Assembly: GCA_027673765.1 (NCBI GenBank)
Contig: JAQDWB010000007.1
Coordinates: forward strand, 1-64,000
Direction: 5' to 3'
Length of the DNA: 64,000 nucleotides
Origin: Coriobacteriaceae bacterium AM113-163
Lineage (GTDB): Bacteria > Actinomycetota > Coriobacteriia > Coriobacteriales > Coriobacteriaceae
The position numbers were made by a program, and so were the translations under genes. Positions 36,452-44,894 of the stretch are shown here, piece after piece; the first letter of the stretch is position 1, and the number at the start of each line of letters is the position of its first letter. Under the pieces are notes generated by a model, which was given only the letters and a program-made list of their open reading frames with translations, did no database searches and was not told where the DNA came from.

Positions 36452-37864
36452 CTAAGAGACGACACCGGTCGCATTGCCGATAACAACGACGACGCACATG
36501 ACGGCAAACATAAACCCGAGCGCCTTGAACCATAGTTCGACAAAAGCACTCACCCGATACCGATCGAGCACGGGAAAGCGACGCCGAAGCCTGCGGCGGT
36601 CGAGCATGCCAAACGTAATAAGCAGCACCAAGCCATCGACCATAAAGAAATACTCAAGTGCCAAAAACCACGTTGGATAGTTTCTGTTTTCGCCCGTCGG
36701 CGTAAATACCGCAAAATGGCTGCCCATCAGCAGCAACAATGTTGTCGCATAGACGCATCCGTTCCATATGCGCCCCACGGGCTCGGGGATACGCGAGAGC
36801 AGACGCGCGCATTTGGACGTCACGGGGGAGACGATCGAACGCCGGTTTGCAGAAGCCGGAAGCGTGAGGGCAACCGGCTGCTGTACCCGCTGCACCTGCG
36901 ACGCCACGACCCGGGGCACACTGACAGCAGAAAAGGTCGCGGGCGACGGTGCAGGGAGACATAGCTCATACGCCGCACGCGCAGCATGCCCCAGCGCCTT
37001 TGCGCTCGCAAAGCGCTTAGCCGGATCGAGCGCCATCGCCATGCAAACCGCATCGGCAAGCGGGGTTGGCATACCGTGCGACTCGCATTGCTCACGTATG
37101 TCCCGCCCCGGTTTGGGGTCAGTTCCCGTCAGGCAAAAGAACAGCAGCGCGCCAAGCGCGTAAATATCGCTCCGGACGCTCGTCTGCCCAAACCCAAACT
37201 GCTCGGGCGGCGCATAAGAACGCGTGCCAAACTTGACGGTGTCGGCATCGGCGCCATCGCGCCAAACGCGCGCGATTCCCAGGTCGATAATCACCAGCGA
37301 GGAAAAGGTCATGCCGGCATCGGCCGCATACCTCACGCCCGATACAATGATGTTCGAGGGTTTAAGGTCGCGGTGGATTACCGGTACCTCCGGCTCCCCC
37401 GCAGCTGCAAAACCAGCATGTAGCTCGCCCACTGCTTCACACAAAACGGGATACAGCCCGCGGGCATAATCGGGCGTCGCCCCCAAGCGCCCCACCAACG
37501 CCTCGAGTGTCTCGCCTTCGACATACTCCATCACCACGTCAAGCTCGTCGCCCACACGGCGGCAATCGACGATTCGGGGCAAGTGCTCAAAACGACGACC
37601 GGCGCGCTGGGCCGCAAACAGGCGCTCATATGCTCCGCCAATCTGCGCCGAAGCATCGATGCGCTTGCGGACAAAGGGACCGAGAGACCCACCGCCAGAG
37701 CCCTCAAAATAGACGAGTTCGGTCGTCTCGACATCCGAGAGCTTGAGCACGCGCTCCACACGATAGCTGTCATCGCGGTCGAGCGACGCCAAGTGGTCAA
37801 CAAGCGAAACAGTCAGCTCGTCATCGGAATATGTTGGGCTCTGAGTATCCATAGCGTCCATCAT
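36452..37864 (-). CDS. Membrane Ser/Thr protein kinase
   Basis: This Hanks-type kinase has about 470 aa. Visible subdomains are VRKRID (Lys), VIHRDLKPSNIIV (catalytic loop), VIIDLGIARVW (DFG-like DLG) and GTRSYAPPEQFG. DIYALGALLFFCLTG follows. Three hydrophobic segments lie at the C-terminus (after about residue 370), with only a very short end beyond, so there is no sensor domain. DLG in place of DFG is seen in many bacterial kinases. The frame extends to 37945, but that stretch has odd composition and a GGACACC/GGTGTCC hairpin, so a start at 37864 or 37852 is favoured. It follows the HTH gene on the same strand. Confidence 0.85.
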   Translation of the reverse strand: MMDAMDTQSPTYSDDELTVSLVDHLASLDRDDSYRVERVLKLSDVETTELVYFEGSGGGSLGPFVRKRIDASAQIGGAYERLFAAQRAGRRFEHLPRIVDCRRVGDELDVVMEYVEGETLEALVGRLGATPDYARGLYPVLCEAVGELHAGFAAAGEPEVPVIHRDLKPSNIIVSGVRYAADAGMTFSSLVIIDLGIARVWRDGADADTVKFGTRSYAPPEQFGFGQTSVRSDIYALGALLFFCLTGTDPKPGRDIREQCESHGMPTPLADAVCMAMALDPAKRFASAKALGHAARAAYELCLPAPSPATFSAVSVPRVVASQVQRVQQPVALTLPASANRRSIVSPVTSKCARLLSRIPEPVGRIWNGCVYATTLLLLMGSHFAVFTPTGENRNYPTWFLALEYFFMVDGLVLLITFGMLDRRRLRRRFPVLDRYRVSAFVELWFKALGFMFAVMCVVVVIGNATGVVS

Positions 37865-37951
37865 AACGCAGGGTACGGACACCCCATGGTGTCCGCACCC
37901 CGTTCGTTTGCATGGTTGTTCTGGTGACACCGCTGGCTCAGCCATCGGCCA

Positions 37952-38374
37952 CTAGCTCACCGTTTCCTCGCCAAAGCGATACAGCTCTTCATTGACCTTT
38001 TGGAGGCTACAGCCACGGTCGATGCAAAAGATAATGATTGCATCGCGACGGTCCTTGCAGTTGAGGACGCTCACTCCGGCAGCCGTCAGGGCGCGATTGG
38101 TCTCCTTCATCGATAGCGCCATTGCAAAGGCAATCTGCAGCACCTTATTGCGGCTCGGATTGCGCGAACCGGTGAAGATCTGATAGCCAAAGGTCTCGTT
38201 GAGGTCGGCCATACGCACCACGCGCGAACGCTCGAGCCCCTTCTCTTGCAGCAACTGCTTTAAGTAATCCGAAAGTGACGGGGCGGCAAAGTCGTGTTCT
38301 TTGATATAGCCATCGATACTCGGCGCATCAAGGAGCTCGTTGAGCAACTCGTCCGTCAGCTTTTTATCGGGCAT
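37952..38374 (-). CDS. HTH-like regulator paired with the kinase
   Basis: This 140-aa protein has a helix-turn-helix-like middle part (SLSDYLKQLLQEKGLERSRV, then ADLNETFGYQIFTGSRNPSR). It resembles XRE-type domains in which an early helix pair leads into a recognition helix. A helical C-terminus with several Cys follows. GGAGGTG precedes the ATG. The stop lies just before the kinase region, so both are probably one transcript. It may be the kinase substrate or its transcriptional partner. The family is not named with certainty. Confidence 0.65.
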   Translation of the reverse strand: MPDKKLTDELLNELLDAPSIDGYIKEHDFAAPSLSDYLKQLLQEKGLERSRVVRMADLNETFGYQIFTGSRNPSRNKVLQIAFAMALSMKETNRALTAAGVSVLNCKDRRDAIIIFCIDRGCSLQKVNEELYRFGEETVS

Positions 38375-38413
38375 GCGGCTTCACCTCCCCATGCGGTCAA
38401 CAGCGGCAACAAG

Positions 38414-38956
38414 CTAGGCGAGCACCCAACTTGCAGTCGCGGACTTATCAAACACGTTGACAAAATAGAGAGCCTTCTTGATGTCACCATCAAAGTAGAT
38501 ATTGCCCGCCACGGAGCCACCGGCGGCAAGGGTGCCAGACTGCAGCTCATCGGAGCCCTCGCTGTAATAACCCTGGTTCTGCTGAGCACCGTTGGCGTCC
38601 TCGCCCTTCCAGTCGTAGATATTGTAATCTGCGCCCTCATCGCCATTGTTGACGTACGTGACGTGAATGCCCGTCATGGTCGAACCGTCATAATTTGTGA
38701 GGCCGGGCTGAACGGAATCGACGACGACGGAAAGGCCAGCAGTCGTGGTCACCGTCGTGCCAACAGCCAGGTCAGTCGTAGGCTGTTCTTCCTTCTTCGT
38801 CTCTTCCTTCTTGACGCCATCGCCGGCATCCTCGGCGACGGTCGCCTTATCGCTACCGCAACCGGCAAGAAGACTGGCAGTCCCCAAGGCAACAGTGGCG
38901 AATGCGCCAAGTGCAGCGCGACGGCTCAGCAGCGCATCGTTTTCGAGCTTTTTCAT
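38414..38956 (-). CDS. Lipoprotein with DUF4352-like domain
   Basis: This 180-aa exported lipoprotein has a twin-arginine-like start (LLSRRAALGAFATVALG) and the lipobox LLAGC. A Lys/Glu/Asp-rich linker is followed by an Ig-like beta domain (about 65-180). The pattern of that domain (TTAGLSVVVDSV, IHVTYVNNGDE, GSVAGNIYFD) resembles DUF4352 proteins. The function is unknown. The Shine-Dalgarno is buried in a perfect 14-bp stem (38962-39015), suggesting translational control. Confidence 0.75.
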   Translation of the reverse strand: MKKLENDALLSRRAALGAFATVALGTASLLAGCGSDKATVAEDAGDGVKKEETKKEEQPTTDLAVGTTVTTTAGLSVVVDSVQPGLTNYDGSTMTGIHVTYVNNGDEGADYNIYDWKGEDANGAQQNQGYYSEGSDELQSGTLAAGGSVAGNIYFDGDIKKALYFVNVFDKSATASWVLA

Positions 38957-38961
38957 TATGC

Positions 38962-39015
38962 ATCCTTCCTACGATCCGGCTACCGCGCCGGCACACAGCA
39001 CATCGTAGGAAGGAT
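38962..39015 (-). promoter_or_regulatory. Shine-Dalgarno-sequestering hairpin of the lipoprotein mRNA
   Basis: ATCCTTCCTACGAT (38962-38975) and ATCGTAGGAAGGAT (39002-39015) are perfect 14-bp arms. An inner CCGGC/GCCGG stem (38976-38980, 38987-38991) extends them. In the mRNA the second arm contains GGAAGG, the ribosome site seven bases before the lipoprotein ATG. Confidence 0.7.
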
Positions 39016-39120
39016 TGAATTTGAATTCATTAGCTGAGGGCTAAGGTTGCGGTAAACGGCCAATGCAGTTATCCAAACGCCGAGCAAACGCATTTTGCGC
39101 GACCGTCTGCTGGCAGCGCA

Positions 39121-39444
39121 TCAACCCACCGTGACGGATTCCCCGGTAAAGGCACTGATCATCAACAGGACGAAGAACACCAGGTAGCTGACACTCAGCG
39201 GGTACGCAATGACCAGGAATACGACCCAGCCGACATTGGTTTTACCGTCGGCACGGCGTCGCTCGCGATTGCGGCAGAGCCAAATCGTCACGCCAATGGC
39301 CACAATCAACAGCACAAGCGCTGCCGCGGCCAGTCCGGCAAGCGCAAACATCACGCCAATGCTCACAGCAATAACCGGAAGCAGCAACAAGCCGCATCCA
39401 CACCCACCGGGACTATAAACGGCAGATTGTCGGCGTCGCTCCAT
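39121..39444 (-). CDS. Small membrane protein of unknown function
   Basis: This 107-aa protein has a Cys/Gly-rich start (SPGGCGCG) and three hydrophobic segments: about 20-35 running into 37-53, and one near 75-97. A basic loop (CRNRERRRADGK) separates them. Its ATG lies two bases past the M20 gene stop, with GGAG inside the end of that gene, so it is translationally coupled to it. No family recognised. Confidence 0.65.
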   Translation of the reverse strand: MERRRQSAVYSPGGCGCGLLLLPVIAVSIGVMFALAGLAAAALVLLIVAIGVTIWLCRNRERRRADGKTNVGWVVFLVIAYPLSVSYLVFFVLLMISAFTGESVTVG

Positions 39445-39446
39445 CG

Positions 39447-40634
39447 TCACTCCAAGTCAAGCAATCGTTTGTAGACATCGAGGCCTTTGAGTAGGATTTC
39501 CTCGTCAAAGAGCATGGTATCAGTATGCAGAGCGCTCATGGCATAGGTGGGACAGCCATCCGAATCGCTCGGGTTTTCTTGACCCTCCGGCACGCCCGTG
39601 CCCAGCAAGAAGAATACGCCCGGCAGATGACGCTGATAGAACGCGAAATCCTCGGCGATTAGCAGCGGCTCGTCCACAAGTTGCAACTCGGACAAGGCAG
39701 GCGCAATGTGGGCGAACAGCTCGGGGTCGTTATCGACCGGCGGATAGCCCTCGGCAAAGTCGAGATCGTACGTACAGCCTGTTGCGGCGCAGGCCTCGTC
39801 CAACACGCGGCGCACGCCCTCGCGCGCACGGTCGAACATACCGTCCGTAAACACGCGCAGGCTGCCAGCCACATGGGCCTCCCCCGCCACCGCATTGCAG
39901 ACGGTGCCGGCCTGCAGCAGGCCGAACTTACCAATGCAGGGCTCGTCGGCACCCAACTCGTCCATGAGCGCGCGCTCGGAAACCAAGAACTTGGCCGCTG
40001 CCAGCGCGGCATCATGCGATTCCTCGACCGGAACGCCGTAGGTCTTGGCGATATGGATGCTCGCGCCATGGATATGAATGTGCGTCTCGCTTGAGCGCGC
40101 CAGCAGCGGACCGGAACAGCTCGCCAACGTTTTCGCAGGCAGGTCGGGCCATACGTGGAAGCCAAAGATGCGATCCGCCCCGTAGCGCTCGAATACGCCG
40201 CTCTCACACACCGTCTTGGCGCCACCGGTCGTTTCCTCGGCCGGCTGAAACACAAAGAGCACGTTGCGCTTGATGGCGCCCGGCTGCTCACGAATCGTGC
40301 GGTCGACAAAAGTCGCCGCCGCGAGCGCCATGGCCATGTGACCGTCGTGACCGCACGCATGCATCCTACCGGGATGGGTCGAGGCAAAGGCCGCGCCCGT
40401 TGCCTCCGCGATGGGCAGGGCGTCCATGTCGGCGCGAATCGCCGTGGCATGCGCGGCGCCCGTGCCGGCATCGAAGAAAGCGCAGACGCAGCTGGGGCAC
40501 GGATGGGTCACCTCGCAGGCGAGCGGGGCGAGCACGCCCTCGATATAGGCGATGGTTTGCGGAAGATCGAAGTCGAGCTCCGGAATGCGATGGAGATCGC
40601 GGCGATAGCGACGGAGTTCTTGGAGCTCGGTCAT
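39447..40634 (-). CDS. M20-family amidohydrolase (candidate N-acetyldiaminopimelate deacetylase)
   Basis: This 395-aa zinc-dependent hydrolase of the hippurate hydrolase/N-acyl-amino-acid deacylase branch has RRDLHRIPELDFDL and RADMDALPIAEATG. The metal-binding residues are in MHACGHDGHMA and FQPAEETTGGAK; a late SALHTD completes the site. AAAGGAAC precedes the ATG at 40634. It is divergent from the lysine operon that contains DapH, the N-acetylating enzyme. That pathway needs an M20-type acetyl-diaminopimelate deacetylase, so this is a good candidate. General N-acyl-amino-acid hydrolysis is the alternative. Confidence 0.85.
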   Translation of the reverse strand: MTELQELRRYRRDLHRIPELDFDLPQTIAYIEGVLAPLACEVTHPCPSCVCAFFDAGTGAAHATAIRADMDALPIAEATGAAFASTHPGRMHACGHDGHMAMALAAATFVDRTIREQPGAIKRNVLFVFQPAEETTGGAKTVCESGVFERYGADRIFGFHVWPDLPAKTLASCSGPLLARSSETHIHIHGASIHIAKTYGVPVEESHDAALAAAKFLVSERALMDELGADEPCIGKFGLLQAGTVCNAVAGEAHVAGSLRVFTDGMFDRAREGVRRVLDEACAATGCTYDLDFAEGYPPVDNDPELFAHIAPALSELQLVDEPLLIAEDFAFYQRHLPGVFFLLGTGVPEGQENPSDSDGCPTYAMSALHTDTMLFDEEILLKGLDVYKRLLDLE

Positions 40635-40746
40635 AAAGGTTCCTTTCATAGGTGCGCGCCAGTTACCGTCTTATTGTGCCGCAAGATTGCCGCACCCTTG
40701 TTTCTAGCATATCCCTGCATTTTTTAAACGTTATATACGAATACTC

Positions 40747-40775
40747 TTGTTTGGTAAAGTGCAACGTGGTAGGGT
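40747..40775 (+). promoter_or_regulatory. Promoter of the lysine operon
   Basis: TTGTTT (40747-40752) and TAGGGT (40770-40775) with a 17-bp spacer lie directly before the riboswitch. The -10 match is moderate. Confidence 0.4.
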
Positions 40776-40782
40776 CGTTACC

Positions 40783-40925
40783 ACTTGATAGAGGCGCGGG
40801 CACGATGAGCCGCGGGCGAGTCGGCAGACTTTGACCCCGCGGGGAGGTGAAACCCGCCGAACTGGGTTTTTCGGGCACGAACAACCTGGTGGGCCTGCGG
40901 GAAACACCCGCAGGACTGTCTGCAG
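40783..40925 (+). promoter_or_regulatory. Lysine riboswitch (L box)
   Basis: The region shows the conserved blocks of the lysine aptamer: GATAGAGGCGCGGGCA, then GGGGAGGTGAAACCCGCCGA, ACTGGGT, a GCCTGCGGG/CCCGCAGG-type hairpin and the closing GGACTGTC. It precedes lysA-dapA, dapB and dapH, all lysine-pathway genes. Downstream, GCTATCCGGAC (40938-40948) can pair with GTCTGGATAGC (40990-41000) next to the ribosome site, a likely expression platform acting on translation. Confidence 0.88.
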
Positions 40926-41014
40926 CAATGCGGGAGCGCTATCCGGACATTGGGTCCACGCTATGCGGATTCGATGCGCAGATGGCGCCGTCTGGATAGC
41001 GAGGTTTACGGGAC

Positions 41015-43324
41015 ATGGCATTGATCCCCAGCGAAGCGTATGCGGCCAAGCAGCCGTTTGTGGACAAGGAGACGCTCGAGCATATCGTCGAGCAGTTCCC
41101 CACGCCGTTTCATCTATACGACGAGGCGGGCATCCGCCGCAACATGCAAGAGGTGCGCGACGCCTTCGCATGGAACCCGGGCTTTAAGGAATACTTTGCC
41201 GTCAAAGCCAATCCCAACCCGGCGCTCATCTCCATCCTCAACGAATACGGCTGCGGCTGCGATTGTTCGAGCTATACCGAGCTCATGATCGCCCGCTCGC
41301 TGGGTATCACCGGCCACGACATCATGTTCTCGTCCAACGACACGCCGGCGGCGGACTTTGCCCTTGCAGATAAACTGGGCGCCATCGTCAACTTTGACGA
41401 CATCAGCCACATCGAGTTCTTTGAGCGTGTCGCGGGGCCCATCCCCAAGACAGTCAGCTGCCGCTTTAATCCGGGCGGCCTGTTCCAGCTCTCCAACGGC
41501 ATCATGGATAACCCCGGCGACTCCAAGTACGGCATGACCACCGAGCAGCTCTTTGAGGCCTTTCGCACGCTCAAGGCCAAGGGCGCCGAAAACTTTGGCA
41601 TCCACGCATTCCTTGCCAGCAACACCGTCACCAACGACTACTACCCCAAGCTCGCGCGCATCCTCTTTGAGCTTGCCGTGCGCCTGGAGCGCGAGACCGG
41701 CGCACACGTCGCCTTTATCAATCTGTCCGGCGGCGTCGGCATCCCCTACCTGCCCGAGCAGCAGGCCAACGATATCCATGCCATCGGCGAAGGAGTGCAT
41801 GCAGCCTACGATGAGATTCTGGTTCCCGCCGGCATGGGCGATGTGGCAATCTGCACCGAGATGGGCCGCTTTATGATGGGCCCCTACGGCTGCCTGGTCA
41901 CCAAGGCCATCCACGAGAAGCAAATCTACAAGGACTATATCGGTGTCGACGCAAGCGCCGTCGATCTGATCCGCCCTGCCATGTATGGCGCCTACCACCA
42001 CATTACGGTGATGGGCCAGCCGGGTGGCTCCGACAAGACCGCGGCGCCTGTCACAAACACGTACGACATTACGGGCAATCTGTGCGAGAACAACGACAAG
42101 TTCGCCATTGATCGCGAGTTGCCGCATATCGACATGGGCGACCTGCTCGTGATCCACGATACCGGCGCCCATGGCTACTCCATGGGCTACAACTACAATG
42201 GGCGCCTGCGCTCCGCCGAGGTGCTGCTGCGCCCCGATGGCTCGGCCGACCTTATCCGCCGTGCCGAGCGCCCGGGCGATTACTTTGCCACGCTCGACGT
42301 GCTGCCGTGCGGCCGCGAGCTGCTGGCCAAGTCGCGCGCCGAAAGTGCCCGCCATCGTGCCCAGGACGAGCGCCTGGCGGTCGCCGCCCAATGGAACAAG
42401 CGCATCCAAATCGCGAGAGCGAAGGAGAAGAACATGGACATCCGCAATCTCGAGGGCTCAATCGTCGCCCTTGTGACGCCGTTTAAAAAAGACGGCAGTG
42501 TCGACTTCGATGCGCTCGAGCGCCTTATCGATTTCCACCTGCAAAACGGTACCGACGCCATCCTCACCCTGGGCACCACCGGCGAGAGCGCCACGATGAC
42601 CGACGACGAGGACAACTCCGTTGTCGCCGCGGTGGTCAAGCAGGTTGCAGGCCGTGTCCCCGTCATCGCCGGCTCGGGCTCCAACTCCACGCAGACCATG
42701 CTCACCAAGTCGCTCACCTATCAGGGCCTGGGCGCCGACGGCCTGCTGCTCATTACCCCCTACTACAACAAGTCCAACGAAGAGGGCATCTACCAGCACT
42801 TTAAGACCGTTGCCGATGCCGTAGATATCCCCTGCATCCTGTACAACATCCCCGGCCGCTGCGGCTGCGGCATCAGCGAACGCAACGTAGAGCGCTTGGC
42901 CGCGCACCCCAACATCATGGGTATTAAGGAAGCCTCGGGCAACGTCGCCTACGCGACCAAGATCGCTCACCTGCTGTCCGACGACTTCCGCATGTACTCA
43001 GGCGAGGACGCACTTACCGTACCGCTCATGAGCCTGGGCGCCTCGGGCACCATCAGCGTGTGGGCAGACATTCAGCCGCAGCTCGTGCACGACATGTGCC
43101 GCGCCTATCTGGACGGTGACGTGGAGCGCGCCCGCGATATCCAGATTGCCGGCCAGCCGCTCATCAACGCCCTCTTTAGCGAGGTCAACCCCATCCCCGT
43201 CAAGGAAGCACTCGCCCAGATGGGTATGATCGAAGCCAACTACCGCATGCCGCTGTGCCCCATGGCAGACGACACGCGTTCCGCACTTACCGATGCTCTG
43301 AAGGGAGCTGGTCTGCTTGATTAA
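41015..43324 (+). CDS. lysA-dapA: Fused diaminopimelate decarboxylase / dihydrodipicolinate synthase
   Basis: One uninterrupted 769-codon frame encodes two lysine enzymes. Residues 1 to about 470 are LysA: the PLP Lys is in EYFAVKANPNPA, then NLSGGVGIPYLPEQ, CTEMGRFMMGPYG and HDTGAHGYSMGYNYNG. Residues from 474 are a full DapA: LEGSIVALVTPFKKDGSVD, LGTTGESATM, ILYNIPGRCGCG and the Schiff-base Lys in IMGIKEASGN. An AAGGAG stands seven bases before the internal ATG at 42434, so DapA can also be made alone. The lysA stop seems to have been lost, or the fusion is real. A lysine riboswitch precedes it and dapB overlaps its end. Confidence 0.88.
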   Translation: MALIPSEAYAAKQPFVDKETLEHIVEQFPTPFHLYDEAGIRRNMQEVRDAFAWNPGFKEYFAVKANPNPALISILNEYGCGCDCSSYTELMIARSLGITGHDIMFSSNDTPAADFALADKLGAIVNFDDISHIEFFERVAGPIPKTVSCRFNPGGLFQLSNGIMDNPGDSKYGMTTEQLFEAFRTLKAKGAENFGIHAFLASNTVTNDYYPKLARILFELAVRLERETGAHVAFINLSGGVGIPYLPEQQANDIHAIGEGVHAAYDEILVPAGMGDVAICTEMGRFMMGPYGCLVTKAIHEKQIYKDYIGVDASAVDLIRPAMYGAYHHITVMGQPGGSDKTAAPVTNTYDITGNLCENNDKFAIDRELPHIDMGDLLVIHDTGAHGYSMGYNYNGRLRSAEVLLRPDGSADLIRRAERPGDYFATLDVLPCGRELLAKSRAESARHRAQDERLAVAAQWNKRIQIARAKEKNMDIRNLEGSIVALVTPFKKDGSVDFDALERLIDFHLQNGTDAILTLGTTGESATMTDDEDNSVVAAVVKQVAGRVPVIAGSGSNSTQTMLTKSLTYQGLGADGLLLITPYYNKSNEEGIYQHFKTVADAVDIPCILYNIPGRCGCGISERNVERLAAHPNIMGIKEASGNVAYATKIAHLLSDDFRMYSGEDALTVPLMSLGASGTISVWADIQPQLVHDMCRAYLDGDVERARDIQIAGQPLINALFSEVNPIPVKEALAQMGMIEANYRMPLCPMADDTRSALTDALKGAGLLD

Positions 43325-44057
43325 GACCGTCATTATGGGAACGGGCCGCATGGGCTCGCTCATCCGCACTACCGCCGAAGGCATTGCCGACGCCTCCGGG
43401 CAGCCCGTTTTTGATATCGTGGCCCAGATCGGTTTTGACCTGTCCGAGCTCGAGAGCGCCCCGGCAGTCGACGTCATCATCGACTTCTCGAACGTCGTGA
43501 CCTTCGATGCCGTCGTCGCCTATGTCGAGCGTACAGGCGCCGCGTTGGTCTCGGGCACCACGGGCTACACACCCGATCAGATGGACCGCCTGCGCGAGCT
43601 TGGTCAGAACGTCCGCGTCATGCACTCCGGCAATTACTCCATCGGTATCGCAGCCCTGCGTCATCTGGTAGCACAGGCCACACGCGAGCTGCCCGGCTTT
43701 GACTGCGAGATTGTCGAGACGCACCACAACCAAAAGGTCGACGCTCCCAGCGGCACCGCCAAGCTGCTACTCGACGCCGTGGTCGAGGCCGAGCCAGAGG
43801 CTGGCTATCATCCCGTCTACGGTCGCGAGGGCATGTGCGGCGTTCGCGATCCCAAGGAAATCGGCATGCACTCGCTGCGCGGCGGCACCGTCGCCGGCGT
43901 ACACGGGGTGAGCTTCTTTGGCCAGGACGAGGAGGTCACGCTTAGCCATCGCGCTACGAGCCGCCAGATCTTTGTCAACGGCGCTCTGGCCGCCGCTCAA
44001 AAGCTCGTCGCCCGTGAACCCGGCTTCTATACGTTCGACCAGGTCATGTTTGCCTAA
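43317..44057 (+). CDS. dapB: 4-hydroxy-tetrahydrodipicolinate reductase
   Basis: It reduces hydroxy-tetrahydrodipicolinate to tetrahydrodipicolinate with NAD(P)H, the step after DapA. The 246-aa protein has the nucleotide-binding VIMGTGRMGSLI, the SGTTGYTPDQM loop and the catalytic ETHHNQKVDAPSGTAKLL. It starts at a TTG (43317) with AGGGAG upstream and overlaps the end of the lysA-dapA frame by eight bases, indicating coupling. Confidence 0.94.
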   Translation: MIKTVIMGTGRMGSLIRTTAEGIADASGQPVFDIVAQIGFDLSELESAPAVDVIIDFSNVVTFDAVVAYVERTGAALVSGTTGYTPDQMDRLRELGQNVRVMHSGNYSIGIAALRHLVAQATRELPGFDCEIVETHHNQKVDAPSGTAKLLLDAVVEAEPEAGYHPVYGREGMCGVRDPKEIGMHSLRGGTVAGVHGVSFFGQDEEVTLSHRATSRQIFVNGALAAAQKLVAREPGFYTFDQVMFA

Positions 44058-44096
44058 CCAGGTATCAACCGAATCCGCCCAAAGGAGAGATAGCAA

Positions 44097-44816
44097 ATGA
44101 GCAACGCAGCCGAGATGGATGCCCAGGAGATTATCAATTACATCGCCACCGCGCCTAAAAAGACGCCTGTCAAGCTGTATGTGCGCGAGAAGCCCGGCAT
44201 GAAGGTTGCCTGGGGCGATGCGCACGTCTACGGCGGCCGTCGTGGCAAGACCGTCTTTGGCGACTGGGATGAGCTCAAGGCCATCCTCGATGCCAATGCC
44301 GATTCCATCGATTACTACGATGTGGAGAACGACTGCCGCAACTCCGCCGTGCCCATGCTCGACCTTAAGGGCATAAACGCCCGCATTGAGCCGGGCGCGA
44401 TCATCCGCGACCGCGTCGAGATCGGTGACCGCGCTGTCATCATGATGGGCGCCATCATCAACATCGGCTCCGTTATCGGCGAGGGCTCCATGATCGATAT
44501 GGGCGCCGTGCTGGGCGGCCGCGCCACCGTGGGCAAGAACTGCCACATCGGCGCCGGTACCGTGCTGGCAGGCGTCGTTGAGCCCGCGAGCGCCACGCCC
44601 GTCATCATCGAGGATGATGTCATGATTGGCGCCAACGCCGTGGTCCTGGAAGGCGTACACGTAGGCAAGGGCGCTGTCGTTGCCGCCGGCGCCGTGTGCG
44701 TCGAGGACGTCCCCGCTGGTGCCGTCGTGGCCGGTGTCCCCGCCCGCGTCATCAAGATGCGCGACGCCCAGACCGACAGCAAGACCGGTCTCGAGGAAGG
44801 ACTACGTCAACTTTAA
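44097..44816 (+). CDS. dapH: Tetrahydrodipicolinate N-acetyltransferase
   Basis: It acetylates tetrahydrodipicolinate, committing the pathway to the acetyl branch of diaminopimelate synthesis. The 239-aa protein has the DapH N-terminal part ([21 protein letters not shown]). A left-handed beta-helix of hexapeptide repeats follows ([40 protein letters not shown]). GGAGAG precedes the ATG. It ends the lysine operon before a bidirectional terminator. Confidence 0.94.
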   Translation: MSNAAEMDAQEIINYIATAPKKTPVKLYVREKPGMKVAWGDAHVYGGRRGKTVFGDWDELKAILDANADSIDYYDVENDCRNSAVPMLDLKGINARIEPGAIIRDRVEIGDRAVIMMGAIINIGSVIGEGSMIDMGAVLGGRATVGKNCHIGAGTVLAGVVEPASATPVIIEDDVMIGANAVVLEGVHVGKGAVVAAGAVCVEDVPAGAVVAGVPARVIKMRDAQTDSKTGLEEGLRQL

Positions 44817-44834
44817 TAGTTACGCGGTTATGAC

Positions 44835-44870
44835 GAAAAGGCCGAAGTCCCAAAGGGCTTCGGCCTTTTC
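44835..44870. terminator. Bidirectional terminator between dapH and the nucleoid protein gene
   Basis: GAAAAGGCCGAAG pairs perfectly with CTTCGGCCTTTTC around a ten-base loop. Confidence 0.85.
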
Positions 44871-44894
44871 GTTACGGTCAATCCGCTCGATCCC

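Noticed and set aside
37865..37945. N-terminal extension of the Ser/Thr kinase
   Set aside because: The extra 27 residues are Cys/His/Pro-rich and overlap a GGACACC/GGTGTCC hairpin. A start at the later Met codons fits better, though the ribosome site is weak in every case.
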